NCBI GenBank assembly: GCA_006503535.1
Contig: QYRS01000011.1
Location: 682,001 to 746,000 of the forward strand
DNA: 64,000 bases
Source: Arthrinium phaeospermum
Taxonomy: Eukaryota; Ascomycota; Sordariomycetes; Amphisphaeriales; Apiosporaceae
Reading direction: 5' to 3'
A model generated the notes under the pieces. The model worked only from the letters and a program-made list of their open reading frames with translations, made no database searches and was not told the DNA's origin. The position numbers and the translations under genes were made by a program. This document shows, in pieces, positions 21,052 to 34,063 of this stretch (position 1 is the stretch's first letter; each line of letters opens with the position of its first letter).

Positions 21052-23083
21052 ATGGCGGGGCCTTCGGCTCTCGAGTCTCTCCCCCACGAGATCATCCTCG
21101 AGATCCTGTCATGTACGTTCCCAGCGCACGGCACAAAATGTGACTTGGAGTGGAGCAACACTGACTGGGGTTTGACGATAATCCAGTTTTAGAGACGACG
21201 GATATTATCCACCTCCAACGTTGCTCTCGGAGGCTCCTGAAGCTGAGCCGCGATAACGTTTTCTGGCGCACCCGATGCCTCCTGACGTCCTCTTTCTTGG
21301 AGGGTATCAACCTCCGGCGCGGCGCGGGCTTCCCCGACGTCTTCGATGGGGCTCTCAACAACGACGATGATGACGCAGCCTCGCCGGACCGTATCAACCC
21401 CGACACAGAACGTCCCCTGCCGCTGGACTTCCCGTGGGTCTCTAGGGCGGCCCGGCAGAGGGAGATTCAGCAGATCACCGCCAACTGGGACCCCTCGTAT
21501 CCCGGCGAGTCCATCAATTGGTACGACGAGTACATCCACCGAAATAGCCCCATTGCCGTCTCGTGGTTTGAGCGGCCTCAACTCCGGGACGGTGGCTTAA
21601 AGGACGCCATCGAAGTTAAGGGCGTTGGCGTGTACCAGCATGGGGACGACGAGGTCTTCGCCGTCTCCCCCTCGACGACGGGTCCGTGTGCCTATGGGAT
21701 GTAAAAGGCACGCGCCCAGGCAACAAGAAAGGGTCGATCCTGCAGCGGAGCAAGGCTGGGCTGCTCCGCATGAACAGTTCCAAGAGCCCATATCTGAGCG
21801 CGGACTGCGTGAGCATCGACAATTCCAGAGGCAGAGCCTTCTTTGCCGGTAAGTAAATACGTCAACCTCACCTCCCGCGGGTCAATCTTGCCATGCAAGT
21901 GTTCGATAATTCTTGGTACACTTCCTGACCCATATCTCACAGTGCAAGGCCATGTTGTCGAAATAGACCTGGAGACACTCCAGGTTGTAGGGGATCAGCC
22001 ATATGAATGGACCATTACGACAATGTCCAGCGCTCAGCCGGAGTTCCGCTGACTATAGGTACTCTCCATGGTATTCATCTTCATGACTACAGGTATGGGC
22101 GTTACGTTGAGCAAACTCGCCAAGAGCGTATCGACGATTTTGACAGATATGGACCGCGGCGACTGTCACTACTATTGTCGTCGGACCCCCTTCCGCCGTA
22201 TGCGCCGCTGCCTCACTCCAACCCGTTAAGTATTTTACATCTTGAACAACCTGGAAACAGACAAGCGGTATCCGATGACATTTTTGTTGCCGGGCGCTTC
22301 TCGAATATCTTGAACTACGACCGACGCATGTTCCCTTCGATCAAGGGCTCGCTCCATTCCGGCGCTAGGCTCTGCAGTCTCACATCCCTACCCTACCCTT
22401 TCTCCAGTGTTGATAGTGAACTTCGTCGAAGGGGTGAGCTCTCACTTGAACAGATCGAGAGGATCAAGAACACGACCGGAGGTAGGACTCTGGTTGCTTG
22501 TGGCGAGTACAATACCAAGGGCTCGCTTGAGATATACGGCTTAGGATCTCCGCTTCCGGGCCAAGAGTCCTATGGGGTTCAGGTTAACTCGGTGATGAAG
22601 AATCGACAAACGGCTTCTAAGTCGAAGCTGCTTTCGGTGATCAACCACGGCACTTCTCTCTTGGTCTCGGATGGGCAGGGCTATCTGAAATGGGTTGAGA
22701 GAGATGGGTTCACCGAGGTCCGCCGTCACTATATCGGACCTGCCGAGAGGGTTGTTGATCACTCGTCTCTCTTCAATGAGATGCCCGGCTCGGGAGAGAT
22801 TGCACGAAAGCTTTTATCCACTCAGTCACGCCAAGCGAGCAATGACAAGTCCAACGACGACGACATCCTGCTTTGGACAGGCGAAAAGCTGGGGCTGGTC
22901 AATTTCACCTCGAAGCAAGGCTTCACGGCTGACGATTTCGAGGAAGGAGTCACAAGGACGCCCGAGGAAGTGGCAGCCGACAGAGAGAAACAGCGCTATG
23001 AGGAGAGAATGAGGCAAGCCCTGGAGCGAGACGCTGACGGGGTCCGCTTGTTTAAGGTGCTGGGAGCAGGTATCCGCGGCTGA
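21052..23083 (+). CDS. F-box protein with propeller-like C-terminal region, two frameshifts
   Basis: Predicted SCF ubiquitin-ligase substrate receptor. Exons: 21052-21112, 21187-21848 and 21943-23083. The F-box is at residues 5-50 (LESLPHEIILEILSFLETTDIIHLQRCSR). The rest matches a fungal F-box family with WD40-like segments: FAVSP/LDDGSVCLWDV, PLTIGTLHGIHLHD and DIFVAGRFSNILNYDRR. Two breaks are visible. At C-run 21667-21671 the frame changes between AVSP and LDDGSV; at 22038-22041 (CCGG) it changes between SSAQP and GVPLT. Each needs one added base. With both, the exons total a multiple of three (621 residues), which supports single-base loss rather than missed introns. The family is clear; the substrate is unknown. 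Confidence 0.8.
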
Positions 23084-25739
23084 AGTTTGGGACAACGGGG
23101 ATAACGGCGATCAAGAAGTTTATCGCGGCTGTTATGGATTCCCATCGCAGCAAGAGTGGTTTCCCCACTGTGGATAGGATCATCTCGATATGTCCACGTC
23201 TCGTTTCCCCTAGCCGCTCCACAGCGGGTTCTTTGTCTACTTACTATCTGATCCACTTGGCATTACGTAGTGGCAGCAAGTCTTAAGGAACAGCGATAAC
23301 GCAGTGCGCAAGCGGAAGTATCAAAAAATAATAAAATCCCAAGTAAACACTGAAGAGCCCTGCTGTTCAACTCGAGTGTTGGGCGCCAGAGAATTATTAC
23401 CTATCATGCCGCGTGCCGCGTGCCGCGTGTTCTGGGGAAGCATTCCCGGCTACCTCATCTGCTGTATAGCAAAGGAAACCTTGGTAATAAGGTAGCTGTC
23501 AGTCCGGTAGCGATTTGCGTTGTAAGCTAAAGGGCAAATAAGCACAAGGAGACCCTGAGGGAGGTTATGGAAGATCAGTCAATGTCCGGAGCCATTATTT
23601 TTACTCGAGTGCAATTATAGCCCCGCATCGTCGCCGGGCTCGCTTGAAAGCAGGGCGGGAGGGCGGATGATCTTGCCAATGCCAGTGTGAGGCGGAGTCA
23701 TGTGTCGAGAAATCTTTATGCGCGGTTGTGGACTTCCAAGAGAAAGGTGGTGGTATACATAGTTATTGTAAGACGCAGGAGGCAGGAGACGAGAGGCTTT
23801 CTGCTCCAGTCGGGTCCCCATCAAGTTGAGTGGTGAGTTGAAGTGCAGTATGGATGCGAGCGTAGCCAGTAGCTGTGGTAGTACGTGTACACTGGATACA
23901 CTGCAGCGCCTTAGTCTCGCTGGTTGCATATCGTGCTGTTTTGAGTGCAGCGTACTTCTCGCCGAGACCAATGCAGCTCTCTAATAATACCTACCTACAT
24001 TACCTTGGTGCTCTCCCAAAGGCCATTCATTAGACGCAAATTGGGGGTGGAAATGGCCGCCGCCAGCCTCGAGAATTTTCTGGCTTCTGGTTTGGTTTTG
24101 GTTTGCCTTGTTGTTGTTGTCGCGGCGAAACGTGAATGAGGCAGCCAATGAGAGCAGGCAATGCGTTAGAACCAGTGGGCAAGTTTTGGCCAGCAGCCGT
24201 GACCCCCCTGTCAGTAACCAGAAACGAGCGGGTGGTCCACTGGCTGGTCCGTGTCTGATCTTCCTTGAAGTTGCAGTGCGCATCAATGTCCAATTCATCA
24301 AGTCGAGCAACGTGGACGAAAGCCTGTCCGTTGTTGCTTCCTTTGCCAGCATTTCTGGGCTCCTGTGCCTCCTGGGGCTCTTGGCTCTGTCTTGTGTCCT
24401 GGACTTTCTTATGCTTACCTACATAGATATTTTTTGACGACATCGGTCGACGCGACTTGTTTGTCAACTTCCCCATTCACCATCCACCACAGGCAGCTTT
24501 CTCCGGTGCGGCCCAGAACCTGGAAAGCTCAGGTGGTTTGCCACCAAGGCCCCTCCACAAATTTGGAGTCGAGTCTAGAAGTGCCAACTGTACTTTAGCC
24601 TTTGGACGGTACGGCACTGTATGCAAATGCGATACGATGCGGTGCAGTGCAGTGCAATCCGGTACGGTGTGGTGCACCAGGTAAGTAAGTAGGTAGGGAG
24701 GTAGGCATTGATGGGCAGTAGTGGCAGGCATGCAATATGCTGTGCTCGCAACTCATGAACTGCTTCTGCTGCTGTCTCAAGTCAAGACAGGGAAGGAGAG
24801 GGTAGCCAGACCAGCCAGGTCTGACTGATCACCGACGGACAGATTGGCTGCATGGGGTGGGTGCCAGGTGGTGGGCTTACGGCAACCGAGTCGATATATC
24901 TTGCACACCGCTGTCTCTGGTCCTTACCTAGTCAGTCAGTCAGTCGGGTCATAGGATACTTGCAACTGCACGGCCGTCGAGTCCCTTGTTTGCCCAAACT
25001 TACTTTATTCTTCCTCCCCGGCCACATACTGTGCTAGGGAAGGGATGGCTGCTTGGCTGGTTTCTGCCCACTCCATCTGAACCATCCAATCACCCCCGAT
25101 CGAAGGATGTGATGATCCGCCGTCCCGGCAGTCAGAGTGCCTAGAGTGCATCCCGCGTGCGCCGTGCTGCAAGCGCACACACCCAGCGCATTGTGGCCAG
25201 GAAGACCATGCATCCTTTTAATGTGGTTCTCCCTCTTTTTCCAGGTCAACCCTGATACCCATTTGCCTCGAAACTGGAAGACTGGCAACTGGAAGGTTGA
25301 GACACCATCCACGGTCCACCCATTCTTTGTTCCAATCGGCCGTTACATGGTGTCATTCCGTCCAATAGCTGCCCAGTGAGGCAAAAACCTCCCTCTCTCT
25401 CCTCCTTCCTTTTCGCATCTGCCAATATTCTCTTCTATTTTCCATTTTACAATTTGTTCACAGGGTTTTCCGACCTCTCTTGTGCCCGAGCTTCCACCAC
25501 GCTGCTCCCTGTGCTCCTACACCTCCCTGGCTTGGTGTCCCGTCACACACCGCATCTGCCGGAAGCAACGATGTCTGCTTTCTGAAGTGTGTGGAATAAT
25601 CCTGTCCAGCCACCCCCAACAGATCGATCACCTGCACTTCTCTTTTTCTATCACCTTTTCACAGATAATTCGGCCCGTGGTGATCTCTGGTCTGTGTCCA
25701 TTCCCTCCATCTTGGTCGGTCCGTCACCAACTATGATCA
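23084..25739. other. Long intergenic region
   Basis: This is 2.65 kb without a supported gene. It contains three perfect GCCGCGT heptamers (23408-23428), a degenerate CGATGCGGTGCAGTGCAGTGC-like purine/GC run near 24632-24655 and a TCAG tetramer repeat at about 24926-24942. The C/T-rich stretch at 25385-25700 is a likely promoter or leader of the next gene. Confidence 0.55.
23408..23428. repeat. GCCGCGT tandem repeat, three units
   Basis: Three perfect head-to-tail 7-mers. Confidence 0.9.
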
Positions 25740-26852
25740 ATGGAGGGTTGGCATCTTGGAGGGACTGCCATGGAGCGGTCATCAAGCGCCTCCTCCGTAC
25801 CCGATTATAGGTACCTCGCGTATCCGACCCAGGCTGAGAGAGGCAAACGCTACGTCGATGGATATGACTGTCACATTTCGTCGTACGACGAGACTTTGCT
25901 GCGGCAGTCAAAACGAGCACGATTGACAAGCCACTTCCAGCAAGCAGAACGGCCGGCTTTCTTCGTCATCAAGGAAGCCGGCGTCCCCTATGTGGTATCA
26001 GACCGTGGCCCCTACGGCACAGGTGGAGAGAGGAGGAACCCAGTCGGTGAGGTCGGCGAAGGCGTCAACTTTCAGGTCCTGCCTCCAGCACATGAGCACC
26101 ATGGCCTTGTTCACCAACGGACGTCAAATGGGATCTCGATAGCCGTTGACGACGGCACGTTTGAGAAATCGGATGTCGAAAATAGTCGGTTTGACGACTT
26201 GGCAGCTCGCAGGGTTGAAAGGCATGTGCTGCAGCGCTCCCGACGGGGTCGTAACACCAAGGTCGAACGAGTCCTAAGGAGCCTTATCTCGCCAAGGTCT
26301 CCAGGCCAGGAGTTCACGCTCGACAACAACGCTCTCGAGAGCATATTTTACGCCGCAAATGAAATCTTCTTCTTTGGCAGTCTCAAGGGTCGAGTCGATT
26401 GGGACTGGTCTGACCGTTCCAATGCCAAGTTCTGCAGCAGAATTATCGGAACCACGGCATTGCGGGAGGCTCATACCGGAGAAATCGAAACCCTCATCAT
26501 CCTCTCCCATCACTACTTGAGGGATAAGAGATATAACCGACGGCTACTCATTTCTACGTTCCTGCACGAGATGATCCACAGTTACCTTTTTGTCCACTGT
26601 GGTCACGACGCTCGGCGCTGCGGAGGGCATACTGACGGCTTCCGCCGCATTGCACGTCTCATTGACGACTGGGCTGGGCCCGAGATACTGTTTCTCAGTA
26701 ATATGGAGGCGGACTTGGACGCTTTCCGTCAACCACAAATCAGCCACGACCACAGCGACGTCCACAGCAGTTGCAGTATGCAGTTCCCCAGGCATGATGA
26801 CTGGGCTTTCCCCATGACCCGGTCCAAAAGTGCCTGGGGTGATATACGTTGA
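25740..26852 (+). CDS. SprT-like zinc metalloprotease-domain protein (2)
   Basis: Single exon, 370 residues from 25740; the ATG at 25770 has a better start context and is an equally good choice. The first 170 residues are variable and carry no named motif. From about 200 the SprT-like fold is visible: LDNNALESIFYAANEIFFFGSLKGRVDW, then RLLISTFLHEMIHSYLF with H276, E277 and H280, and CGGHTDGFRRIARLID, where the histidine is the likely third zinc ligand. It shares the motif layout but little sequence with the SprT-like protein at 13.6 kb, so it is an old duplicate or independent gain. The function is unknown; a role in DNA-protein crosslink repair is known only for Spartan/Wss1-type members. 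Confidence 0.83.
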   Translation: MEGWHLGGTAMERSSSASSVPDYRYLAYPTQAERGKRYVDGYDCHISSYDETLLRQSKRARLTSHFQQAERPAFFVIKEAGVPYVVSDRGPYGTGGERRNPVGEVGEGVNFQVLPPAHEHHGLVHQRTSNGISIAVDDGTFEKSDVENSRFDDLAARRVERHVLQRSRRGRNTKVERVLRSLISPRSPGQEFTLDNNALESIFYAANEIFFFGSLKGRVDWDWSDRSNAKFCSRIIGTTALREAHTGEIETLIILSHHYLRDKRYNRRLLISTFLHEMIHSYLFVHCGHDARRCGGHTDGFRRIARLIDDWAGPEILFLSNMEADLDAFRQPQISHDHSDVHSSCSMQFPRHDDWAFPMTRSKSAWGDIR

Positions 26853-29341
26853 TTGGAATCCCACAGCTTGCGAAAAGAAAAGCGAGCCATCTCGATTCCA
26901 ATGTATTTTTTTATTTGCTTCACATTATAGCGTTTACTGGGGAGCAATGGGTTTTCTTTTGTTTACTTTGGACAGCATGGCACCGGCGTTCCTTGTCCAT
27001 GGGCTGTTTGACATTTCTGGGAGGCACTTTGTTCCATGGGCGTACTAGATCCGGGGCGCATCATTCGTCATCTTGTAGATACTCCCTATCTGTGTATAAG
27101 ACTCTCCATCTGGGCGGCTTCAAGGGGTTGGTTGCTTGGTGTTCTGGGATACGGTGGCTTGGATACTGTTCTTTGTAGAATTTCTAGATCAGCCAAAGAG
27201 ACTGGTCTATACCTAACATATTGTGATGAGCACACAACTGCTCATCTACCTACTACGTGTACTACCAAAAGACATTATGAACATGACCCGTTATTACTTT
27301 AGTTCAGTTGTAGCATCTCGTGAGCCCCGAATGGTGACTTGAGGCTGTCATTTGTGACTTTCACTCAAGCCAGGCGGAAGGGGGGGAGGCAGTCAATCAG
27401 CAAGCACCCGACAAGCAGACAGTCAGTGTGAACCAGCCTTGGATCCCATAGCCTGCTTATTGCTAGGCGTAGAAGTTCAGGACCCGCTCGCCTTGCCTTG
27501 AAGACGTATGACATGCAGCAGCATGCAATAATACAACCCCATATCATGCTGTCGTCGGGGCCTGAGGTCTAATTGGGCGAAATGTCTGCCCTTCATTCGG
27601 GCTTACTAGAATCATACCTACCATCATGAGCACGCCCAATGCTGAAGAGATGGGGTAGGATTGTGGACATATGCCGGTTGACAAGAGCGAAGTAATGTCA
27701 CGGGCGATACTGGGAACCCCGGAGGACAAAACCATCCCGCCCAAGGCCAGCCGGTTCCGCGCCTAGTCAAGGCCGCCTCTGTTCTTCGTTCCGTTCTGCC
27801 TCTTCTCCAGCTTGAGTTGTGGTGTGTACCTGCTTAGGGCTTGGGTCAGTCAGGGTGAAGTTACGGCGTCTTAATAGGGCCCATATGACAATAAATGATG
27901 TAGGGGAGAGGGAGGAGCTCTCATTTGGTAGGTGCTACATTGGCGAAGTAACATTGAACAGTAACCCCTATCGTTGTCAAGTACTTGGATTGTGTTGATT
28001 CCAGCTTGTTATGGGTTCTGCACATGATAGTAGGAAGTGAAGGTGATTGAAGGGCTCTCATGTCATTGCGAAATTCTTCACGGTCACAGCAATTGAATCT
28101 GTGTGCAGGTTCTCAGGGAGATGGAGTTGCTACGATTGAGTCATGGTGAGACAGATCAGAATGAATAGGAGAAAAATGCATCATTTCCTAGCATAATGCA
28201 AAATATCAGACTGACAAGGGCTGATGCACATTGAACAAACTCTTGTAATCCTTCAACGAAGAACAGCAATAGGTAAATATATATGTTCGTGGTCCTGTTT
28301 GCTTCGTGCAAGTGATTCGGGAGGGTGGTATCCCGTTCCTAGGAGGCATGGGCAAATAGGGGGGTCAAAGGAGATCCTATAGGGACAATATTGATAGTGA
28401 GAAGCATTGGGAGGATGGCATTCGATGCCAGTTATCTCTGAACAGAAATCAATTAAGATGATAAAAGGCTGCCTACTGAACTGGTGAACCATCTGGTCCG
28501 TCAAGAGGTGGGCCACAAGGTGTGTCTAATCACCCACACTAGCTAGCTACAGTGAACATAATGTGAAGCCAAGGTGAGGATGTGACCAATTTACTTTGGA
28601 TCAGAACAATCACATGTATGGGCTGGGACAATAGAAGGGAAGGATTGTCACTGCAACACAGCACCAATTGGTATTCTCTACCCAACCGCCGAGGAAGCTT
28701 CCTACTTTCTGCATACAACAAACCAACCGAAATCGCCGACTGACGAACAGTCCGCAACATACACCTCAACATCATCTTCTCTCGAGAAGTATGACATGCA
28801 CTCTGTCTGATTTCTCCTAAACAGACGATTTACCGCATCTCCTGGAATTATTCTCCTTCTTTTGGACCATCTTCGACAGCAAGGAACGTCGCTGCCCTTT
28901 TTTCACACCAGCACATCAGTTGTACCTTCCTTCGTTCTCTACCTCAGTTCCAGTGCTGTTCTTTCCTCCGTCAAAAACATCTTTTCTCGACCCTTGTTGG
29001 CGTCAATACGTCTTTCATCCAGTTCCGTCTTGACTTAGTGGTCGTCACAAATTCAAGCACGCTGGGTGCTGATAACTTCATTGGGCTTGTCAGGTTAGTA
29101 CACTCTCATCCAACTTTCCGCCCTTCCCGCCAGCTTGTGAAACTTGTGAACTCACGCCTTCCTTCTTCACAGAGTGGCAAGTGCGTGGAAGCGCATCACC
29201 ATCTGGGATCAACGCCTTGGTCTTCGTTCTCGCATCTATTGGCCGAGGCAAGTGACGGCCCCCGAACCAGGCTTGACCTTGGGCCTGCACGTAATTTGCG
29301 ACTAACACGCAATGACCCCCCAGGTTTCACTACCAGTCATC
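26853..29341. other. Long intergenic region
   Basis: This is 2.5 kb, AT-richer than its surroundings between 27200 and 28900, with no intact gene. A short minus-strand stretch at about 27575-27840 resembles a transporter remnant (separate entry). From 28800 to 29300 it is C/T-rich and is probably promoter and 5' leader of the next gene. Confidence 0.55.
27575..27840 (-). pseudogene. Possible relic of an MFS transporter
   Basis: Read on the minus strand, a segment gives QLKLEKRQNGTKN, then a stop, then RNRLALGGMVLSS and YPISSALGVLMMVGMILVSPNEG. The pattern (basic loop with NGG-like motif, RLxL, then two hydrophobic spans) is like the central loop and a helix pair in fungal major-facilitator transporters. 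It is short, broken and only loosely alike, so chance resemblance is possible. Confidence 0.22.
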
Positions 29342-32300
29342 ATGGCAGGAAGCAACAAGCTTCGTGAAGAGGGCGACTTCTTCCCCTCCTTCCTTGACCA
29401 GTCGCCCCCAGAACCTGCGCTTGAGCAGACTCCCGATCGACCCAAGCGAAGCCTGACACCCCGTGGCCATATCTTCCGCGACTTCGGCGAGGCCCACCGT
29501 AACATCACGGGAAACAACCGGCTGAAGTCGAATAACCCATTCGCAACCCCGCCTCATGACTCCAGCAATGACATTCCGCTGCAAGATTTTTCGAGCCCCA
29601 GTCTTCCTGACAGCAATGGAAAGATGCTCGACAACCGAACGCCTCGTAGACCCTCCGACTTTGTGTCTCCCTATCCTCAGCGCTCCGACCATGGAAGATC
29701 TCTCACGAGCAATAAACAAATTTCCCGGAGTTCTTCTATATGTGCTCCCTCGGAGGCCTTCGAGGATGTGTCTTCCCTAAGCTCAGAAGATGCCACATGC
29801 GAGGCGACCGCCAAGAACCAGACCACCGACGTCTCTAAAAGTACTGTAGGGAAGATCATGGACCAGTATGTCGAAACAAGCATCAGAAAACGATCAAGCC
29901 ATGGCAGCTTCGAAAGAGATTTCTTTCTCGCTCTTCCGAAGCTACGAGGCCCTACTCAGGATGGTAGCCAGCCAGCTCAGTCGCATTCGAACTCTTCATA
30001 CCAGAGACTGTATGCCGATGAAAATGGTCTTGTAGGATCTCCGGCAGAGGTAAGTATAACTTCCCAGTAATCGATGCGATCTGTACTGACTGTAAAAGGA
30101 TAACTGCCATTCGAAGCCGCTCCTATCAACGCCTACACACAATGTGTCACCAAACAGTTCGACATTGGATGTTCCCGAAGGCGATGCAAGGATTCGTACG
30201 AGGCCCTTGTCCCATGAGGACATTACTATTACCGAATCAGACCCCTCCTTCATCGATGAGGACACATTGAGATACTTGCGACATGGCCACCGCAGCCTTC
30301 TGCCGTCGCCATTGCGGGTTCCATCCGATGCCCATGATGTGTTTGCGGATCCGATTCACAAACCCGACCAACCCGTTGGGGCCAATTTATCTTTGGAAAG
30401 TGGCAGCTTTTTCGAGTCGCACAGCGATCCCTTCAAGTACGACAGCAGAGAATACAGAGCAGCTCTCCAAGCAGCTAGAGAGCGGGAAGTTAGCCAAGCC
30501 TTGGAAGTTGGGGTTGATACGGAGTACGCTCTCACCCATCCTGAACCCATGCCAACTGGGAAGGACGCTGTGACTATCAAGACTGAGGATACCACGCCCA
30601 CCACACGCCCACACCTGGGCCAATCAAAGGGGAGTTTCTTTGATGCTACAACGTTGGATGCTCTGCGTGGTCATGGACCAAAGCCTCCTTGCGACGAAAG
30701 TGAAATCAGGATGATAGTTATGACACTGGCAGCACAGGGTCATGTTCTCAATAATGAAGAGGCCCAAAAGCACTTGTTTGGCTCAGAAGCTGAGAGGGGC
30801 AGTGACACACCTGCTCGAGTCCCGAAGGAGGCGACGAAAGAGGGTGACTGGGTCACAGAGGCGACCAGTGAAGTCGAATTCGACACTGGTGCTAATGCAC
30901 AATTCAGCAACAATCACATTATTAAAGCTACAGGAAGCAGTGTCGCTGATGTCTCCGACCATGAGAGTGACGGGGCACCGCTGAGGAGATTCAACTCACG
31001 CAACCACATTCTCCGACATCCGCCGAACGAAGTGAATGCATCACCGGAGAGATACAATGTCCGCGATTTCAAAGACAGCAACCGGCGGATTATGCTCCCT
31101 AGGCCGAACATCCCGCGTGTCAATGGGTTTGCCCAGAATTCGCTACGGATTAGGCCAGATGCTGCCCCCAAGCCAACTTTGCACCCCTTCCCCCCGAACA
31201 TGCGTCCACAGATATCAAACCCTTTCACACGGAGACGAAGCAGATACCAACGTGCTGAGCCCAGTAGTTACTTCAGCTATGCGCGAGATCGCACCAAGGC
31301 ATCCAAATACGACTTTCGTGACTCGGCTTCCAGCTATGGACAAGTAGGCGCTATGGGGCAGGCTATTGGAGGCACCTATGACACTCTACCATCTACCTCG
31401 ATGGGCTCGATCAACACAAACGAGGTTCTGGAGTTGGCCAATGCACATAACAATGCGCATGACGACCAACGTCAACCTGATACACAGCCCCAAAAGCCAG
31501 CTTCGGGTCCTGATCATAATATCGAGGACGCGTATTTTGATCCCGGAGAGCGTCGTCAAACTGTGGCGAGTGCCAGTCTTCCAGACAACAGCACTACTCC
31601 GACAGGTCGCACTTTTCCATTCCCTCTTTTGGATTTGAATGAGGCCCAGGATCTGCAGCGAAAGCAGAGGGAAAGTGGTGCCACAGATGAAACTGAGGAC
31701 AGCACAAGAAGATATGAACGTGCAATGAGCGGCACATCTGGTCGGAATGTCGCCACGCCTAGTCAACCGCAACAGCCACGCCGTGCCTACATCCATCGAG
31801 ATTCAAACACAAGGCGGTATCGACGGGCTTCTACCCTCTCTTCGAACTTCGCGCCACCTGCTTGGCTGGCAGGCAGAGATGGATTTCCAGGTAAGTACTT
31901 ACATATGGTATCCACACATATAACTCAGCTAACTCGTTCAGACACACCTACATCTGCGACAGGAGAGCGCGGCTCTGGGACGCCGATAACAGCCTATAAC
32001 ACCGGAAACTCGAAGGCTCCCAGATTCAAGTGGTTCACCATCGGCCAGCTACCGCGCCGACCCCGGCTACTCCCAGTCGACAAGAGTGCCAGGAGAAATG
32101 GCGGGCATGCAGTTGATGAGCCCAGCGTTGGCGATGTTGAATCTGCTGAAGCCAATATCGATTCTCCTTGGGGCTGCCAGCGACGTAAGCAGTTCTTTTA
32201 CATGACACTGTTTTTGTCTATTCTCCCGTTCTTTGGACTTATGGCGTTGCATGGCTCTTTCAACACACTGCTGGCATCTTACACGGACGGCAAGGTCTTC

Positions 32301-32405
32301 CGTTTCACCAAGAAGCAGAGGGATACGATCAAGTTGATGCTGGTGACCGAGGCAGTAGTCTACATCCTCATTGCCATTATCGTCATCCTTGTCCACGTTT
32401 CATAG
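29342..32405 (+). CDS. Large disordered protein with C-terminal membrane helix pair
   Basis: Exons 29342-30049, 30099-31890 and 31942-32405, total 987 residues. The ATG at 29342 is used; an in-frame ATG at 29312 would add ten residues. I do not recognise the family. Most of the protein is polar, rich in S/T/P/D/N/R and looks disordered, with many SP/TP sites suggesting phosphorylation. About 917-940 (FFYMTLFLSILPFFGLMAL) and 962-986 (a run of I/V/L/A) are two membrane helices joined by a loop with a KKQR segment, so the protein is probably tail-anchored, with a long cytosolic N-terminus. Spacing to neighbours gives no clue to function. Splice sites are all canonical, so I am confident that it is a real gene. 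Confidence 0.8.
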
Positions 32406-34063
32406 GCCAGTAGCCGTTGACATCTTGGGCTGAGCGGAGTGAGGACTACTTCCTGCTTTACGCACTGGCTGACACTACAGCACCCTTCATTCAGCCCAAT
32501 ATCGCCCAAACGCAACAAGGCAAGAGCAGCAGAGAATCTACCGAAATGCTGTCAGGGCCGCCCTTGGGCATCGCTCTTATCTAGATCCGTGGCCAACATC
32601 TCACCACTTACCGACTCCATGGCTTGGCATACCCAGGTTTGCTGCATCCCTGGGGAACCCCGTGGAGCCTTGTAATAATACCAAAAAGGCCAGGTGCATA
32701 CGGAAGCACTTGGCATATGTTTGTTGGCGTCGCTCTACGCCCACTCGACCACGAGACGTCCCCCAGAAGTCCGAGGGTGGGTTAACAGGTTTTCCTTACA
32801 CACGACACTCGTTTAATTCTGTTTTGGCTCCCAAATGATGCCATCATCATTCTGTTGTCTTTTCCTTTTTTTTCCTTTCCTTCCTCCTAGTCACCAACTT
32901 GCGGTCGTTATGTTGACGGGAGCTATGCACAATATTAGATTTTCGCTGGCAACACGATATACTGCTGCGAAACCACTTGGATTTACGCCCGGATGACGGC
33001 GTTCTACACAATGCTCGCCGATATGACCTGAGCAGCACCCGGCTAGACCTTCTTTTTGGGGTTCTCGTTCTCTTGCACAATCTGGTCTTGCCCTTGGCGT
33101 TCTCGGACGAAACGAATCTTGGAGGACAAAAGCAGGTAGCTATTGGTTTCCTCTTTTACATGAGAAGGGGTCTGGTCTGGTGAAGCTTTGTGAAAATGGA
33201 TCACATCACATGAGATGGATGGCATGGGGATGGATGCTGGAAAAATCTCGACAATTCGTATATAGATGAGGAGGTGGCTATATGAACCTTGTCGAAACCT
33301 TTTTTAATTGCTTGTACATGTGATCGAGGGTGATGTGGTGAATGGTCGCTTCAATGGTTGTCTCGGATGCAGGCTGGCTGAGGCGGTTCGATATGTGAGC
33401 AATTGTATTCATTATCATGCTGTGTTTTCTTACTGGCAATAATTCCTGGGGCTTGGACCGAATGTCGAGTGCGTCCTGCATCACTGCTTTCTTTCATCTA
33501 AATGTATGGTCCGATGAGCTGGGCAGTAGTGAAATGCCATTTTCACAACACTCGATAATGCGAACTCACTTCACCGTGTCGTCGGCCCAAGCAAGTAGAC
33601 AGACAGACAAACACAGGTATTGCGATAAAACTAATAACCACACATAAATGACCCATGGACAATAGTTAATAGAAATTAAATGGTATTATCCTGCACAGCC
33701 AAATATACACACAACCCCTCCTCTTCTTCGCGCCCTAACCTTTCCCCTGTAAGCGGTCGCAATAATGCACTCGACCAACAAAAAGCAATTGGTCAGTCCA
33801 GTGGCACATAGATACTTGCAGGCATCCCATATCCCTACATGAGATAACAAAAAGGAAGAAACCTGGCCTTCAAAGAACACAGGCTTGACAACAAACAAAC
33901 TCCTTGCACAATACGCGTTTTTTTGCATAACATCCCGCCTGTAACGCCTGACTATGCCTGAAACATCCACAGTGTCCTCATGTGCTCCCCTTCTGGATAA
34001 GGATCCTTTCTCATTAGACGATTCGTACATATCAAACGTGTCCACCTCCGTCTCGTAGCTACA
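32406..34063. other. Convergent intergenic region
   Basis: This is 1.66 kb between two 3' ends. It has a T-rich stretch at 32850-32890 and no supported gene. Confidence 0.6.
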
